Shown one piece after another: positions 8,707-17,160 of a stretch of DNA of 64,000 nucleotides. The notes beneath the pieces are model-generated. The model did not search any database and was not told the origin of the DNA. It saw nothing but the letters and a program-made list of their open reading frames with translations. Each line of letters starts with the position of its first letter. The first letter of the stretch is position 1. The stretch is from Hoylesella loescheii (GTDB lineage: Bacteria > Bacteroidota > Bacteroidia > Bacteroidales > Bacteroidaceae), in the NCBI GenBank assembly GCA_021531755.1, contig JADYUK010000004.1, positions 123,820 to 187,819 on the forward strand. The letters are read 5' to 3'. The translations under genes and the position numbers were made by a program.

Positions 8707-10734
8707 TTATTTCTTCTTGTAGTTGTCCAGGCCTTTCTGCAGGAACTCAGTGTATTTCTTTATGTCCTCGTCATAAGAGTATGACGAGTTGAGCGCGTGT
8801 CCCTCGTTATCGAGCAGGACATAGAAAGGCTGAGTGTTGCTTCCGAACTTTGTCCTCTGGAAATAGCTCCAGCGGTCGCCTACGGTGCGCAGCTTGCGTG
8901 GCTGTCCGTTCTCCACCACCTCGATAGGCTCTGGGAGCGGAGTCTTGTCGTCGACGAAGAGCTGTATGAGGACATAATCCTCTGTTATGGTCTTCTTCAC
9001 CTCCTCATCGGTCCATACGGCGGCCTCCATCTTGCGGCAGTTGACACATCCGAATCCAGTGAAGTCAATCATGACAGGTTTCCCCGCAGCCTTTGCGGCA
9101 GCCATTCCAGCCTCGTAGTCCTTATACTCCGGCTCTATTGCCTCTGTACGGGCGAGGTTGAAGTCCTGTGTGTTCATTGGTGGTGCGAAAGCCGATACCG
9201 CCTTGCAGGGAGCTCCCCAGAGTCCCGGCACCATGTATATGGCGAAGGCGAACGAGCACCATGCGAGGAAGAAACGTGTCACCGGAGTGCGTGTGTTGAT
9301 GATTTTCTCGCCCATCTCGTCCCATTCGTCCTCGTCGTGAGGGAATCTTATCCATCCGATGAGGTAAGCGCCGAGGAGGGCGAAGAGCACTATCCACAGC
9401 GCGAGGAATGTCTCACGGTCAAGTATATGCCAGCCGTAGGCGAGGTCAGCCACACTGAGGAACTTCAGCGAGAATGCCAGCTCGATGAATCCGAGGGTCA
9501 CCTTGACATTGTTCATCCAGTTGCCAGACTTCGGTGCGGACTTGAGCCATGTCGGGAATATGGCGAAGAGTGTGAACGGAAGGGCGAGGGCTATGGCGAA
9601 GCCGAGCATGCCGATGGCTGGACCTACGATATTCCCTGATGTTCCCATCTCCACAAGGAGGAAGCCGATAATCGGGCCTGTGCATGAGAAGCTGACAAGG
9701 ACAAGGGTGAACGCCATGAGGAAAATGCTCAGCAGACCTGTCGTTGACGATGCCTTGCTGTCGACAGCGTTGGTCCACTTGGAGGGGAGGACAATCTCAA
9801 AGCCTCCGAGGAATGATGCGCCGAAGACCACAAGGAGCAGGAAGAAGAATATGTTGAACACGGCGTTTGTCGACAGCGCGTTCAGGGCCGATGCCCCGAA
9901 GAGGAGCGTCACTGCAAGACCGAGCACGAGGTATATGACAATGATTGACAGTCCGTATGTTATAGCGTCGCGGACACCCTTCTTCTTGTCGTCCTTGGCA
10001 CGCTTGAGGAAGAAGCTCACAGTCATCGGTATGATAGGCCATACGCAAGGTGTCAGCAGGGCGATGAATCCGCCGAGGAGCCCGAGTATGAATATCTTCA
10101 GGAGCGACGCCTCGCCCTCCTCGCTGCTGTTGTCAAATGCGTTCAGCTCGTCGATGACGGGAGTCCAGAGGGCGTTCACCGCGGCGGTGTCAGCCGGCAC
10201 AGCAGCCACACTGTCCTTCACGGTCGTGTCGGCAGGTGTTCCCTCAGCCTCGGCTGTCTCCCCAGCCTTCTCCTCCTCAGCCTCTGGAGCGTCGGCTATC
10301 CCCTTGCCAGAGTATTTGAACTCGACGGCTGTCGGGGGCAGGCAGCTCTCCGAGTTGCACGCGCCATACTCGAGATAACCCTCCACCTTGTATGTCTTAC
10401 CGGTAATCTTCAGCTTCTGTGTGAATGTCACGGCGTGCTCGTAGTAGCTCACCTTTGCGCCGAACATGTCGTCATACTGCTGCGTGGCCGCCTTGTTAGC
10501 CTTCAGTCCGCCGACAGGTTTCGCACCCTCTATCTTGTCGATGTTGAATGTTGCCGGTGTCGGGCCGTTGCTCTCGTTGGGAGCATAGACATGCCATCCG
10601 TTGTCAATCTTTCCGGTGAATGATATCGTTATCTCGTCCGGAGCGGTCTGCTTCATGCTCGGAGTGAACGAGATTTGTGCGTTGGCGACGGTGGCGATGA
10701 CTGCCGCAACGAGTGAGAAGAATAGCTTTTTCAT
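8707..10734 (-). CDS. dsbD: Thiol:disulfide interchange protein DsbD
   Basis: A 675-residue inner-membrane protein that carries reducing power from cytoplasmic thioredoxin to the periplasm. Visible parts: signal peptide (residues 1-19), periplasmic alpha domain to ~150 with the redox pair in YGACNSESCLPP, an acidic/Ala-rich linker to ~200, a membrane domain of eight helices with the two family cysteines (TPCVWPIIPMTVSFF and FSCTGPIIGF), and a C-terminal thioredoxin-fold gamma domain with CVNC in FTGFGCVNCRKME. All six redox cysteines are present. It has its own strong promoter and a hairpin downstream. Confidence 0.95.
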   Translation of the reverse strand: MKKLFFSLVAAVIATVANAQISFTPSMKQTAPDEITISFTGKIDNGWHVYAPNESNGPTPATFNIDKIEGAKPVGGLKANKAATQQYDDMFGAKVSYYEHAVTFTQKLKITGKTYKVEGYLEYGACNSESCLPPTAVEFKYSGKGIADAPEAEEEKAGETAEAEGTPADTTVKDSVAAVPADTAAVNALWTPVIDELNAFDNSSEEGEASLLKIFILGLLGGFIALLTPCVWPIIPMTVSFFLKRAKDDKKKGVRDAITYGLSIIVIYLVLGLAVTLLFGASALNALSTNAVFNIFFFLLLVVFGASFLGGFEIVLPSKWTNAVDSKASSTTGLLSIFLMAFTLVLVSFSCTGPIIGFLLVEMGTSGNIVGPAIGMLGFAIALALPFTLFAIFPTWLKSAPKSGNWMNNVKVTLGFIELAFSLKFLSVADLAYGWHILDRETFLALWIVLFALLGAYLIGWIRFPHDEDEWDEMGEKIINTRTPVTRFFLAWCSFAFAIYMVPGLWGAPCKAVSAFAPPMNTQDFNLARTEAIEPEYKDYEAGMAAAKAAGKPVMIDFTGFGCVNCRKMEAAVWTDEEVKKTITEDYVLIQLFVDDKTPLPEPIEVVENGQPRKLRTVGDRWSYFQRTKFGSNTQPFYVLLDNEGHALNSSYSYDEDIKKYTEFLQKGLDNYKKK

Positions 10735-10861
10735 TTATGTCTGTAAATAGTTATTGTTGATTCCAGGTTATCAAGACCATACACAGGAGAAAACGCCTCA
10801 TACCCGTCAGTTTCCATCTACGGTAAGTGGCGTATGCGTATGCTTTCATATTTATTAACGA

Positions 10862-10893
10862 CAAAGTTATATATATGGGCTGGAAAATGCAAA
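10862..10893 (-). promoter_or_regulatory. dsbD: Promoter of dsbD
   Basis: On the minus strand TTTG (10893-10890), 20 bp, TAACTTTG (10869-10862): a complete Bacteroidetes promoter about 128 bp before the dsbD start. Confidence 0.7.
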
Positions 10894-10899
10894 ATTATT

Positions 10900-11322
10900 A
10901 TGAATTATTAAGATTTGGAAGCTCCCTTTCTGTATATTGAATAAATTTATGGGCGATAACAAAGTGTCAGCAAATGTACTCATCGCCGAGCCTCCTGTGC
11001 CTGAAAAGCAGCAGGAAACACCCTGCCGGGCCACTCGGCTCTTGCCATTTGACAGTTTCAGTTTTCAGAGTGAAGGCTCGTTTGCTGATTCCGGAGTGTC
11101 TTGTCTTGCTGTAATCCTTCTAGCTGTTTTGTGTGAGACGCCGGGCCTTCCTGCGCCTTTGCCGGCGGGAGTTGGCGCTATGGGCGGCGTGGTGGATATC
11201 GGCATGCCGTTTTATGCCTTAGGCGGTAGGCCGCTGAAAGCTGTCTGCGGTCCCGAGGTTACAGATTGAAAGCAAAGGGAGGTCAGCTGCTTATAGTTTT
11301 CTTTCTCTATCGACAACAATCC
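10900..11322. other. Intergenic region between divergent dsbD and nuo; no supported gene
   Basis: The only frame of note here (10937-11269, plus) would encode 110 residues with no recognisable domain, unusual composition (many Pro, Ala, Gly and Cys) and no promoter in front. It is treated as chance. The nuo-proximal end holds 22-bp repeats, listed separately. Confidence 0.4.
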
Positions 11323-11390
11323 CATAGGTACTGGATGACGTCTCCATCCGTATTGGATGAGGGGCTCATAGGCACTGGATGAGCCCCTCA
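11323..11390 (+). repeat. Three 22-bp tandem repeats ending in a hairpin
   Basis: Units begin at 11323, 11345 and 11367, exactly 22 bp apart, each a variant of CATAGGYACTGGATGA. The last two also form a hairpin: TGAGGGGCTCAT (11358-11369) against ATGAGCCCCTCA (11379-11390), a perfect 12-bp stem. The same 22-bp unit, inverted, recurs at 51561-51671. Confidence 0.75.
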
Positions 11391-11606
11391 GGAATGCCGC
11401 TTACAATCCGTAAGTCATACCACTCATCCAGCCCCCTCCCGCGCCCCACGGCAGAGACGTGAGAAGAAGCCGCGCGATGGCACATTCTGCCGCTTTTGTG
11501 CATGATACGGGGGATTTCCCGAGAGGCAGCCAGCGTTTCGTGTACATATTATTAAGAAAATCTAAATTCTTTCGCCCTGAAACTTTCTCATATGGATGAA
11601 TTTTAG

Positions 11607-11614
11607 TAACTTTG
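11607..11614 (+). promoter_or_regulatory. Promoter -7 box of the nuo operon
   Basis: TAACTTTG matches the Bacteroidetes -7 consensus and lies 45 bp before the nuoA ATG at 11659. It overlaps an earlier in-frame ATG (11596), which rules that start out. No clear -33 TTG at the usual distance. Confidence 0.6.
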
Positions 11615-11658
11615 CAGTCGATATTCAGATTAAGAATAAATCAATCCATATACAATCT

Positions 11659-12009
11659 ATGTATTTCACTTTGTTTATAACCGTTATCATAACGGCTGTT
11701 TTCCTGGTGGTGGCGGCATACATCACAGCAAAATTGCTGGGTCCGCGCACCTACAACAGGGCAAAGGGTGAACCATTCGAGTGCGGTATCCCTACACGCG
11801 GCAGCTCATGGCTTCCAATGCATGTAGGCTACTACCTCTTTGCCATCCTCTTCCTGATGTTCGATGTGGAGACTGTCTTCCTCTACCCCTGGGCAGTAGT
11901 AGTAAAGAATTTCGGTACCATGGCATTGCTGAGCATCGGCTTCTTCATGCTGGTACTTGTTTTTGGCCTTGCCTACGCATGGCGGAAAGGAGCGCTTGAA
12001 TGGAAGTAA
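11659..12009 (+). CDS. nuoA: NADH-quinone oxidoreductase subunit A
   Basis: A 116-residue membrane subunit of respiratory complex I with three predicted helices. Family signatures are present: [18 protein letters not shown] after helix 1 and LFDVE-type [16 protein letters not shown] at helix 2. The start at 11659 (MYFTLF) fits the family length; an ATG 63 bp upstream is excluded because the promoter box lies inside it. First gene of the nuo operon; its end overlaps nuoB by 10 bp, suggesting translational coupling. Confidence 0.93.
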   Translation: MYFTLFITVIITAVFLVVAAYITAKLLGPRTYNRAKGEPFECGIPTRGSSWLPMHVGYYLFAILFLMFDVETVFLYPWAVVVKNFGTMALLSIGFFMLVLVFGLAYAWRKGALEWK

Positions 12010-12686
12010 AGACACCTCAAATCAAGTCCATTCCATACGACGAGTGGAAGGACAACGAGACACTCGAGGCCATCGTCAAGGAGCTGAACGAGGGCGGTGT
12101 CAACGTCATCACCGGCAATCTCGACCGCCTCATCAACTGGGGACGCAGCAATTCGCTGTGGTCACTGACGTTCGCCACATCATGCTGCGGCATCGAGTTC
12201 ATGGCCTGCGGCTGCGCACGCTATGACTTCGCACGCTTCGGATTCGAGGTGACACGTAACTCACCACGACAGGCCGACCTCATCATGTGTGCCGGAACAA
12301 TAACCCACAAGATGGCCCCAGTGCTGAAACGTCTCTACGACGAGATGGCCGAGCCAAAGTATGTCATCGCCGTCGGCGGATGCGCCATATCAGGCGGACC
12401 GTTCAAGCAGAGCTACCATGTCGTCAGAGGCATTGACGAGTTCCTCCCTGTCGATGTCTACATCCCCGGATGCCCACCACGCCCGGAAGCCATACTCTAT
12501 GGCATGATGCAGCTGCAGCGCAAGGTGAAGGTGGAGAAATTCTTCGGCGGAGTGAACAAGAAGGAGAAGAGCCCTGAGCCATTCGTCCTGAAAGACATCC
12601 CGGCACGCATAGCGGCAGAGATGAAGAAGGCGGCACAGGCCATCAAGGACAACATAAAGCAAAGCATTAACGATTCTTTCAAATAA
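12000..12686 (+). CDS. nuoB: NADH-quinone oxidoreductase subunit B (N2 iron-sulfur subunit)
   Basis: A 228-residue peripheral subunit that holds cluster N2, the last electron carrier before quinone. The cluster ligands are visible: the tandem cysteines in ATSCCGIEF, then VGGCAISGG and PGCPPRPEA. The C-terminal ~50 residues past the PPRPEA motif are a Lys/Ala-rich extension typical of Bacteroidetes copies. Overlaps nuoA and lies 16 bp before nuoCD. Confidence 0.95.
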   Translation: MEVKTPQIKSIPYDEWKDNETLEAIVKELNEGGVNVITGNLDRLINWGRSNSLWSLTFATSCCGIEFMACGCARYDFARFGFEVTRNSPRQADLIMCAGTITHKMAPVLKRLYDEMAEPKYVIAVGGCAISGGPFKQSYHVVRGIDEFLPVDVYIPGCPPRPEAILYGMMQLQRKVKVEKFFGGVNKKEKSPEPFVLKDIPARIAAEMKKAAQAIKDNIKQSINDSFK

Positions 12687-12702
12687 AGGAGACGAAGGCA
12701 AG

Positions 12703-14265
12703 ATGAAACTGAACAACATAGAATACTCATTCAACGAGTTCGCCCAGAAGATGGCCGAGCTCTGCAACGAGAAACACTACGACTACCTCGTCACCATTAT
12801 AGGCGAAGACTTCGGAGAAGAAGGACTCGGATGCATATACATCATGGAGAACACAGAGACACACGAGCGTATCTCTGTCAAGACCATGGCAGAGCAGAAA
12901 GACGGCAAGAATGTCATCTGGAGCGTCAGCAAACTATGGAAATGCGCCGACCTCCTCGAGCGTGAGGTGTACGACTTCTACGGCATCATATTCCTCGGAC
13001 ATCCCGATATGCGCCGCCTCTTCCTGCGCAGCGACTTCAAGGGACACCCATTCCTGAAAGACTTCAAGGCAGAGGACGGATACACACTCGACGACGAGCA
13101 GGACCCCGAGACAACAACACGCTACGACCTCGACGCCGAGGGACATGTCGTGGAGACAACAGTGCCACTCTTCGAGGATGACGCCTTCGTCGTCAACATA
13201 GGCCCACAGCACCCCTCAACCCACGGCGTGCTGCGCCTCCAGACAGTGCTCGACGGAGAGACAGTGAAGAAGATATACCCACACCTCGGGTATATACACC
13301 GCGGTATAGAGAAGATGTGTGAGGAGATGACATACCCACAGACACTCGCCCTCACAGACCGTCTCAACTACCTCTCGGCCATGATGAACCGCCATGCTAT
13401 ATGCGGAGTGATAGAGGAAGCCCTCGGGGTGGAGCTCAACGACCGCATAAAGACCATTCGCACCATCATGGACGAGCTGCAGCGTATTGACGGACACCTC
13501 CTCTATCTCGGATGCTACGCACAGGACCTCGGAGCCCTCACAGCATTCCTCTTCTGCATGCGCGACCGCGAGTACGTCCTCAACGTCATGGAAGAGACAA
13601 CAGGCGGACGCCTCATACAGAACTACTACCGCATCGGCGGGCTCCAGGCCGACATCGACGAGCACTTCCAGAGCAATGTCAAGAAACTCTGCAAGTATCT
13701 CCGCCCGAAACTCGACGAGTACATCAACGTCTTCGGAGAGAACGTCATAACACACCAGCGACTTGAGGGTGTCGGCGTGATATCAAAGGAGAACGCCATA
13801 TCATACGGCATGTCAGGCTCTAACGGACGCGCGTCACAGTGGGCAAACGACCTACGCAAGAACCATCCCTACGCCATGTACGACAAGGTGGAGTGGGACC
13901 AGATTGTGCTCCAGAACTGCGACTCACAGGACCGCTACTACCTCCGCGTGAAAGAGATAGAGCAGTCAATACGCATCATAGAGCAGCTCATAGACAACAT
14001 ACCAGAGGGCGACTACTACATCAAGCAGAAGCCAATCATAAAGTGCCCGGAGGGACAGTGGTACTTCTCGGTTGAGGGAACAAGCGGTGAGTTCGGAGTA
14101 TACCTCGACTCACGCGGAGACAAGAGTCCTTACCGCATGAAGCTCCGCCCAATGGCCCTCACACTCGTCGCCGCTCTCGACGAGATGCTGCGCGGCACAA
14201 AGGTGGCCGACCTCATCGCCGTGGGTGCCGGACTCGACTATATCATCCCCGATATCGACCGCTAA
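12703..14265 (+). CDS. nuoCD: Fused NADH-quinone oxidoreductase subunits C and D
   Basis: A 520-residue fusion. The C (30-kDa) part spans about residues 1-145 with REVYDFYGIIFLGHPDMRRL; the D (49-kDa) part starts near 165 with VVNIGPQHPSTHGVLRL and includes YIHRGIEKMCE, the SNGRASQWANDLRKNHPY quinone-side segment and the GDYYIKQKP region. The D part forms the quinone-binding pocket with NuoB. Fusion of C and D is known in several bacterial lineages. A 143-bp gap with no gene follows before nuoH. Confidence 0.95.
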   Translation: MKLNNIEYSFNEFAQKMAELCNEKHYDYLVTIIGEDFGEEGLGCIYIMENTETHERISVKTMAEQKDGKNVIWSVSKLWKCADLLEREVYDFYGIIFLGHPDMRRLFLRSDFKGHPFLKDFKAEDGYTLDDEQDPETTTRYDLDAEGHVVETTVPLFEDDAFVVNIGPQHPSTHGVLRLQTVLDGETVKKIYPHLGYIHRGIEKMCEEMTYPQTLALTDRLNYLSAMMNRHAICGVIEEALGVELNDRIKTIRTIMDELQRIDGHLLYLGCYAQDLGALTAFLFCMRDREYVLNVMEETTGGRLIQNYYRIGGLQADIDEHFQSNVKKLCKYLRPKLDEYINVFGENVITHQRLEGVGVISKENAISYGMSGSNGRASQWANDLRKNHPYAMYDKVEWDQIVLQNCDSQDRYYLRVKEIEQSIRIIEQLIDNIPEGDYYIKQKPIIKCPEGQWYFSVEGTSGEFGVYLDSRGDKSPYRMKLRPMALTLVAALDEMLRGTKVADLIAVGAGLDYIIPDIDR

Positions 14266-14408
14266 ACACAGCAGCACGATACACGGAATGACATGACGTC
14301 ATCCCATACCCACACCTTATATAATATATATACAAAACGACAGAGAGCCCCCCTGAGGCAGCACGCCGGCATAAGGGAACCCTCTGCCACAACAAGAAAA
14401 CAACAGAC

Positions 14409-15635
14409 ATGTTTGATTTTTCGACAGTAACGACATGGTTTGACAGCCTCCTCCTGAACACCTGCGGGTGTCCAGCCTGGCTCGCCATACTTATCGAGTG
14501 CATCCTGGTAGGACTCCTCATCATCGTAGGCTACGCCCTCCTCGCCATAGCACTGATATTCATGGAGCGTAAAGTCTGCGCATACTTCCAGTGCCGTCTC
14601 GGCCCTATGCGCGTCGGCCCGTGGGGCCTGCTCCAGGTCTTTGCCGACGTTCTGAAGATGCTCATAAAGGAGATATTCTTCGTTGACAAGGCCGACAAGC
14701 TCCTTTACGCCCTCGCCCCGGTCCTCGTCATCGTGGGCTCTGTAGGCGCCTTCGCCTTCCTGCCATGGAACAAGGGCGCCGTCATCCTCGACTTCAACGT
14801 CGGCATATTCCTCTATACAGCCGTATCAGCCATAGGCGTCATCGGAGTGTTCCTCGCCGGATGGTCATCAAACAACAAGTACGGAATCGTCTCCGCTATG
14901 CGTGGAGCAGTACAGATGATAAGCTATGAGATGTCACTCGGCCTCTGTCTCATCACCGCCTGCATCCTTACAGGCACAATGCAGGTGAGCGGTATCGTCG
15001 AGGCACAGAGCGGCCCGTTCGGCTGGCTCATATTCCAGGGACATGTACCCGCCATCATCGCCTTCCTCATATTCCTCGTGGCAGGCAATGCAGAGGCAAA
15101 CCGCGGCCCGTTTGACCTCGCCGAGGCAGAGTCAGAGCTCACAGCAGGATACCACACAGAGTACTCAGGCATGGGATTCGGATTCTACTATCTCGCCGAG
15201 TTCCTCAACCTCTTCATCGTCGCAGGCATGACATCGCTCGTCTTCCTCGGAGGATGGTGCCCTATACACATCGGCATAGCAGGCTTCGACGCCGTCATGG
15301 ACATGATACCAGGCATAGTATGGTTCCTCGCCAAGGCATTCGCCATGGTATGGCTCCTCATGTGGATAAAGTGGACCTTCCCACGCCTGCGTATCGACCA
15401 GATACTCAAGCTCGAGTGGAAATACCTCATGCCTGTCGCACTCTTTAACCTCATCCTCATGACCGTCTGTGTCGCTCTCGGCCTGACAGGCATCATGGGC
15501 ATAGGCATCCTGGTGGCACTCGTCATCGTCATCATAGCCATCGTCATCATATCACGAGCCATGAAGTTCCGCAGCCAGTTCGCACGCGACCAGAAGCTCG
15601 TCGGCGCTGACATAGCCGTAAAGACAGATAAGTAA
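14409..15635 (+). CDS. nuoH: NADH-quinone oxidoreductase subunit H
   Basis: A 408-residue membrane subunit linking the peripheral arm to the proton pumps. It has 8-9 predicted helices and the hallmark loop FDLAEAESELTAGYHTEYSG, whose acidic residues sit near the quinone channel. The C-terminal tail of ~40 residues after the last helix is hydrophilic and basic. Codons strongly favour C-ending forms, as in the rest of the operon. Confidence 0.95.
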   Translation: MFDFSTVTTWFDSLLLNTCGCPAWLAILIECILVGLLIIVGYALLAIALIFMERKVCAYFQCRLGPMRVGPWGLLQVFADVLKMLIKEIFFVDKADKLLYALAPVLVIVGSVGAFAFLPWNKGAVILDFNVGIFLYTAVSAIGVIGVFLAGWSSNNKYGIVSAMRGAVQMISYEMSLGLCLITACILTGTMQVSGIVEAQSGPFGWLIFQGHVPAIIAFLIFLVAGNAEANRGPFDLAEAESELTAGYHTEYSGMGFGFYYLAEFLNLFIVAGMTSLVFLGGWCPIHIGIAGFDAVMDMIPGIVWFLAKAFAMVWLLMWIKWTFPRLRIDQILKLEWKYLMPVALFNLILMTVCVALGLTGIMGIGILVALVIVIIAIVIISRAMKFRSQFARDQKLVGADIAVKTDK

Positions 15636-15726
15636 AAACTGGAGGAAAAGGCCAGCACGGACAACATTACGGCACCAACCGCAACGTCCGGGGCAAACCA
15701 TCCCCACCAAAGAACAATAAACAGAA

Positions 15727-16266
15727 ATGTCAAAAAACAATTCATATATAGGCAGTGCCATCTCAGGCATCAAGACCCTGCTGACAGGTATGGACATCAC
15801 GATGGGCGAGTACGTCACACCGAAGATTACCGAGCAGTATCCTGAGAACCGCCACACACAGCACATCGCTGAGCGCCACCGCGGAACACTTGTCATGCCT
15901 GCCGACGAGAACGGCCACAACAAGTGCATCGCATGCACACTCTGCGAGAAAGCATGCCCTAACGGCAGCATAAAGATAACATCGCAGATGGTCACAACAG
16001 CAGAGGGAAAGAAGAAGAAACTCCTGCTCGACTACCAGTATGACCTCGGCGACTGCATGTTCTGCCAGCTGTGCGTCAATGCATGTCCACATGACGCGAT
16101 AAAGTTCGTCAAGGACTTCGAGAACGCCGTCTTCAACCGCGACGCCCTCATACAACACCTCAATGTGCCACCAACACAGGCCGAGCTCGACCAGTATGCG
16201 GCAAACGCAAAAGCAGCCGCTGCCGCTGCCCCGAAACCACAGCCTGCTAAAAAAGAGGAGAAATAA
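15727..16266 (+). CDS. nuoI: NADH-quinone oxidoreductase subunit I (2x 4Fe-4S)
   Basis: A 179-residue ferredoxin-like subunit with two complete 4Fe-4S motifs, CIACTLCEKACP and CMFCQLCVNACP, which carry clusters N6a and N6b. The end is an Ala/Pro/Lys-rich tail (AAAAAPKPQPAKKEEK). The nuoJ start follows after 3 bp. Confidence 0.95.
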   Translation: MSKNNSYIGSAISGIKTLLTGMDITMGEYVTPKITEQYPENRHTQHIAERHRGTLVMPADENGHNKCIACTLCEKACPNGSIKITSQMVTTAEGKKKKLLLDYQYDLGDCMFCQLCVNACPHDAIKFVKDFENAVFNRDALIQHLNVPPTQAELDQYAANAKAAAAAAPKPQPAKKEEK

Positions 16267-16269
16267 ACA

Positions 16270-16794
16270 ATGGCAAACATAATCGTATTCGCTATACTCG
16301 CGGCCGTAATAATAGTTGCCGCTCTCGCTTCCGTCTTCACAACACGCATCATGCGTGCCGTGACAGCACTGCTCTTCGTGCTCTTTGCCATAGCAGGTAT
16401 ATACTTCCTGCTCGACTATACATTCCTCGGAGCAGCACAGCTGAGCATCTACGCAGGCGGCATGACAATGATATACATCTTCGCCATACAGCTCCTCTCA
16501 CGCCGCTCACTGCAGGGTATCAAGGAACGCCTTGACATCAAACGCGGAGCATGGGCACTTCTCCTCGCCATCGTCGGCGCGGCGACAGTCATCGGAGTGC
16601 AGCTGAAAAGCCATTTCTTCGACCAGTTCATGATGGTTGCTGACAAGGAAGTCCCTATGGATAAGATAGGAACAGCCCTCGTCGGAGCCGGAAAGTACGA
16701 GTATGTCCTCCCATTCGAGTTCATATCCCTCTTCCTGCTCGCATGCATCATAGGAGGTCTTGTAGTATCACGTAACCAAAGAGAGGAGGAGTAA
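16270..16794 (+). CDS. nuoJ: NADH-quinone oxidoreductase subunit J
   Basis: A 174-residue membrane subunit with five predicted helices. The conserved helix 3 region is present as FLGAAQLSIYAGGMTMIYIF. It lies between nuoI (3 bp) and nuoK (6 bp), consistent with one transcript. Confidence 0.92.
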   Translation: MANIIVFAILAAVIIVAALASVFTTRIMRAVTALLFVLFAIAGIYFLLDYTFLGAAQLSIYAGGMTMIYIFAIQLLSRRSLQGIKERLDIKRGAWALLLAIVGAATVIGVQLKSHFFDQFMMVADKEVPMDKIGTALVGAGKYEYVLPFEFISLFLLACIIGGLVVSRNQREEE

Positions 16795-16800
16795 AAAATT

Positions 16801-17109
16801 ATGGTTCCAGTACAATGTTTCTTCGTGCTAAGCGCGATACTGTTCTTCATCGGCGTCTTCGGATTCATCACACGACGCAATCTTATCGCCATGCTCATAT
16901 CCGTTGAGCTCGTCCTCAACGCCGTCGACATCAACTTCGCCGCTTTCAACCGCCTCCTGTATCCAGGAGAGATGGAGGGATTCTTCTTCACACTCTTCTC
17001 TATAGGTGTCAGCGCGGCAGAGAGCGCAGTGGCCATAGCCATCATCCTGAATGTCTATAACCACTTCAAGTCAGACACTGTCGACGCGATAAAGAACCTC
17101 AAGAAGTAA
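16801..17109 (+). CDS. nuoK: NADH-quinone oxidoreductase subunit K
   Basis: A 102-residue, three-helix subunit of usual length. The two membrane glutamates needed for proton transfer are visible in MLISVELVLNAVDINF and SAAESAVAIAI. Confidence 0.93.
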   Translation: MVPVQCFFVLSAILFFIGVFGFITRRNLIAMLISVELVLNAVDINFAAFNRLLYPGEMEGFFFTLFSIGVSAAESAVAIAIILNVYNHFKSDTVDAIKNLKK

Positions 17110-17160
17110 AAAATCACTGACAAACCTCTCTTTTCATAACAAGAACAACAAAAGACAACA

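Noticed and set aside
10937..11269. 110-codon plus-strand gene between dsbD and nuo
   Set aside because: No domain, odd composition, no promoter and no neighbouring support; likely chance frame in GC-rich DNA.
11596..11658. Earlier nuoA start
   Set aside because: The TAACTTTG promoter box lies inside these codons and the extra residues are not in the NuoA family.
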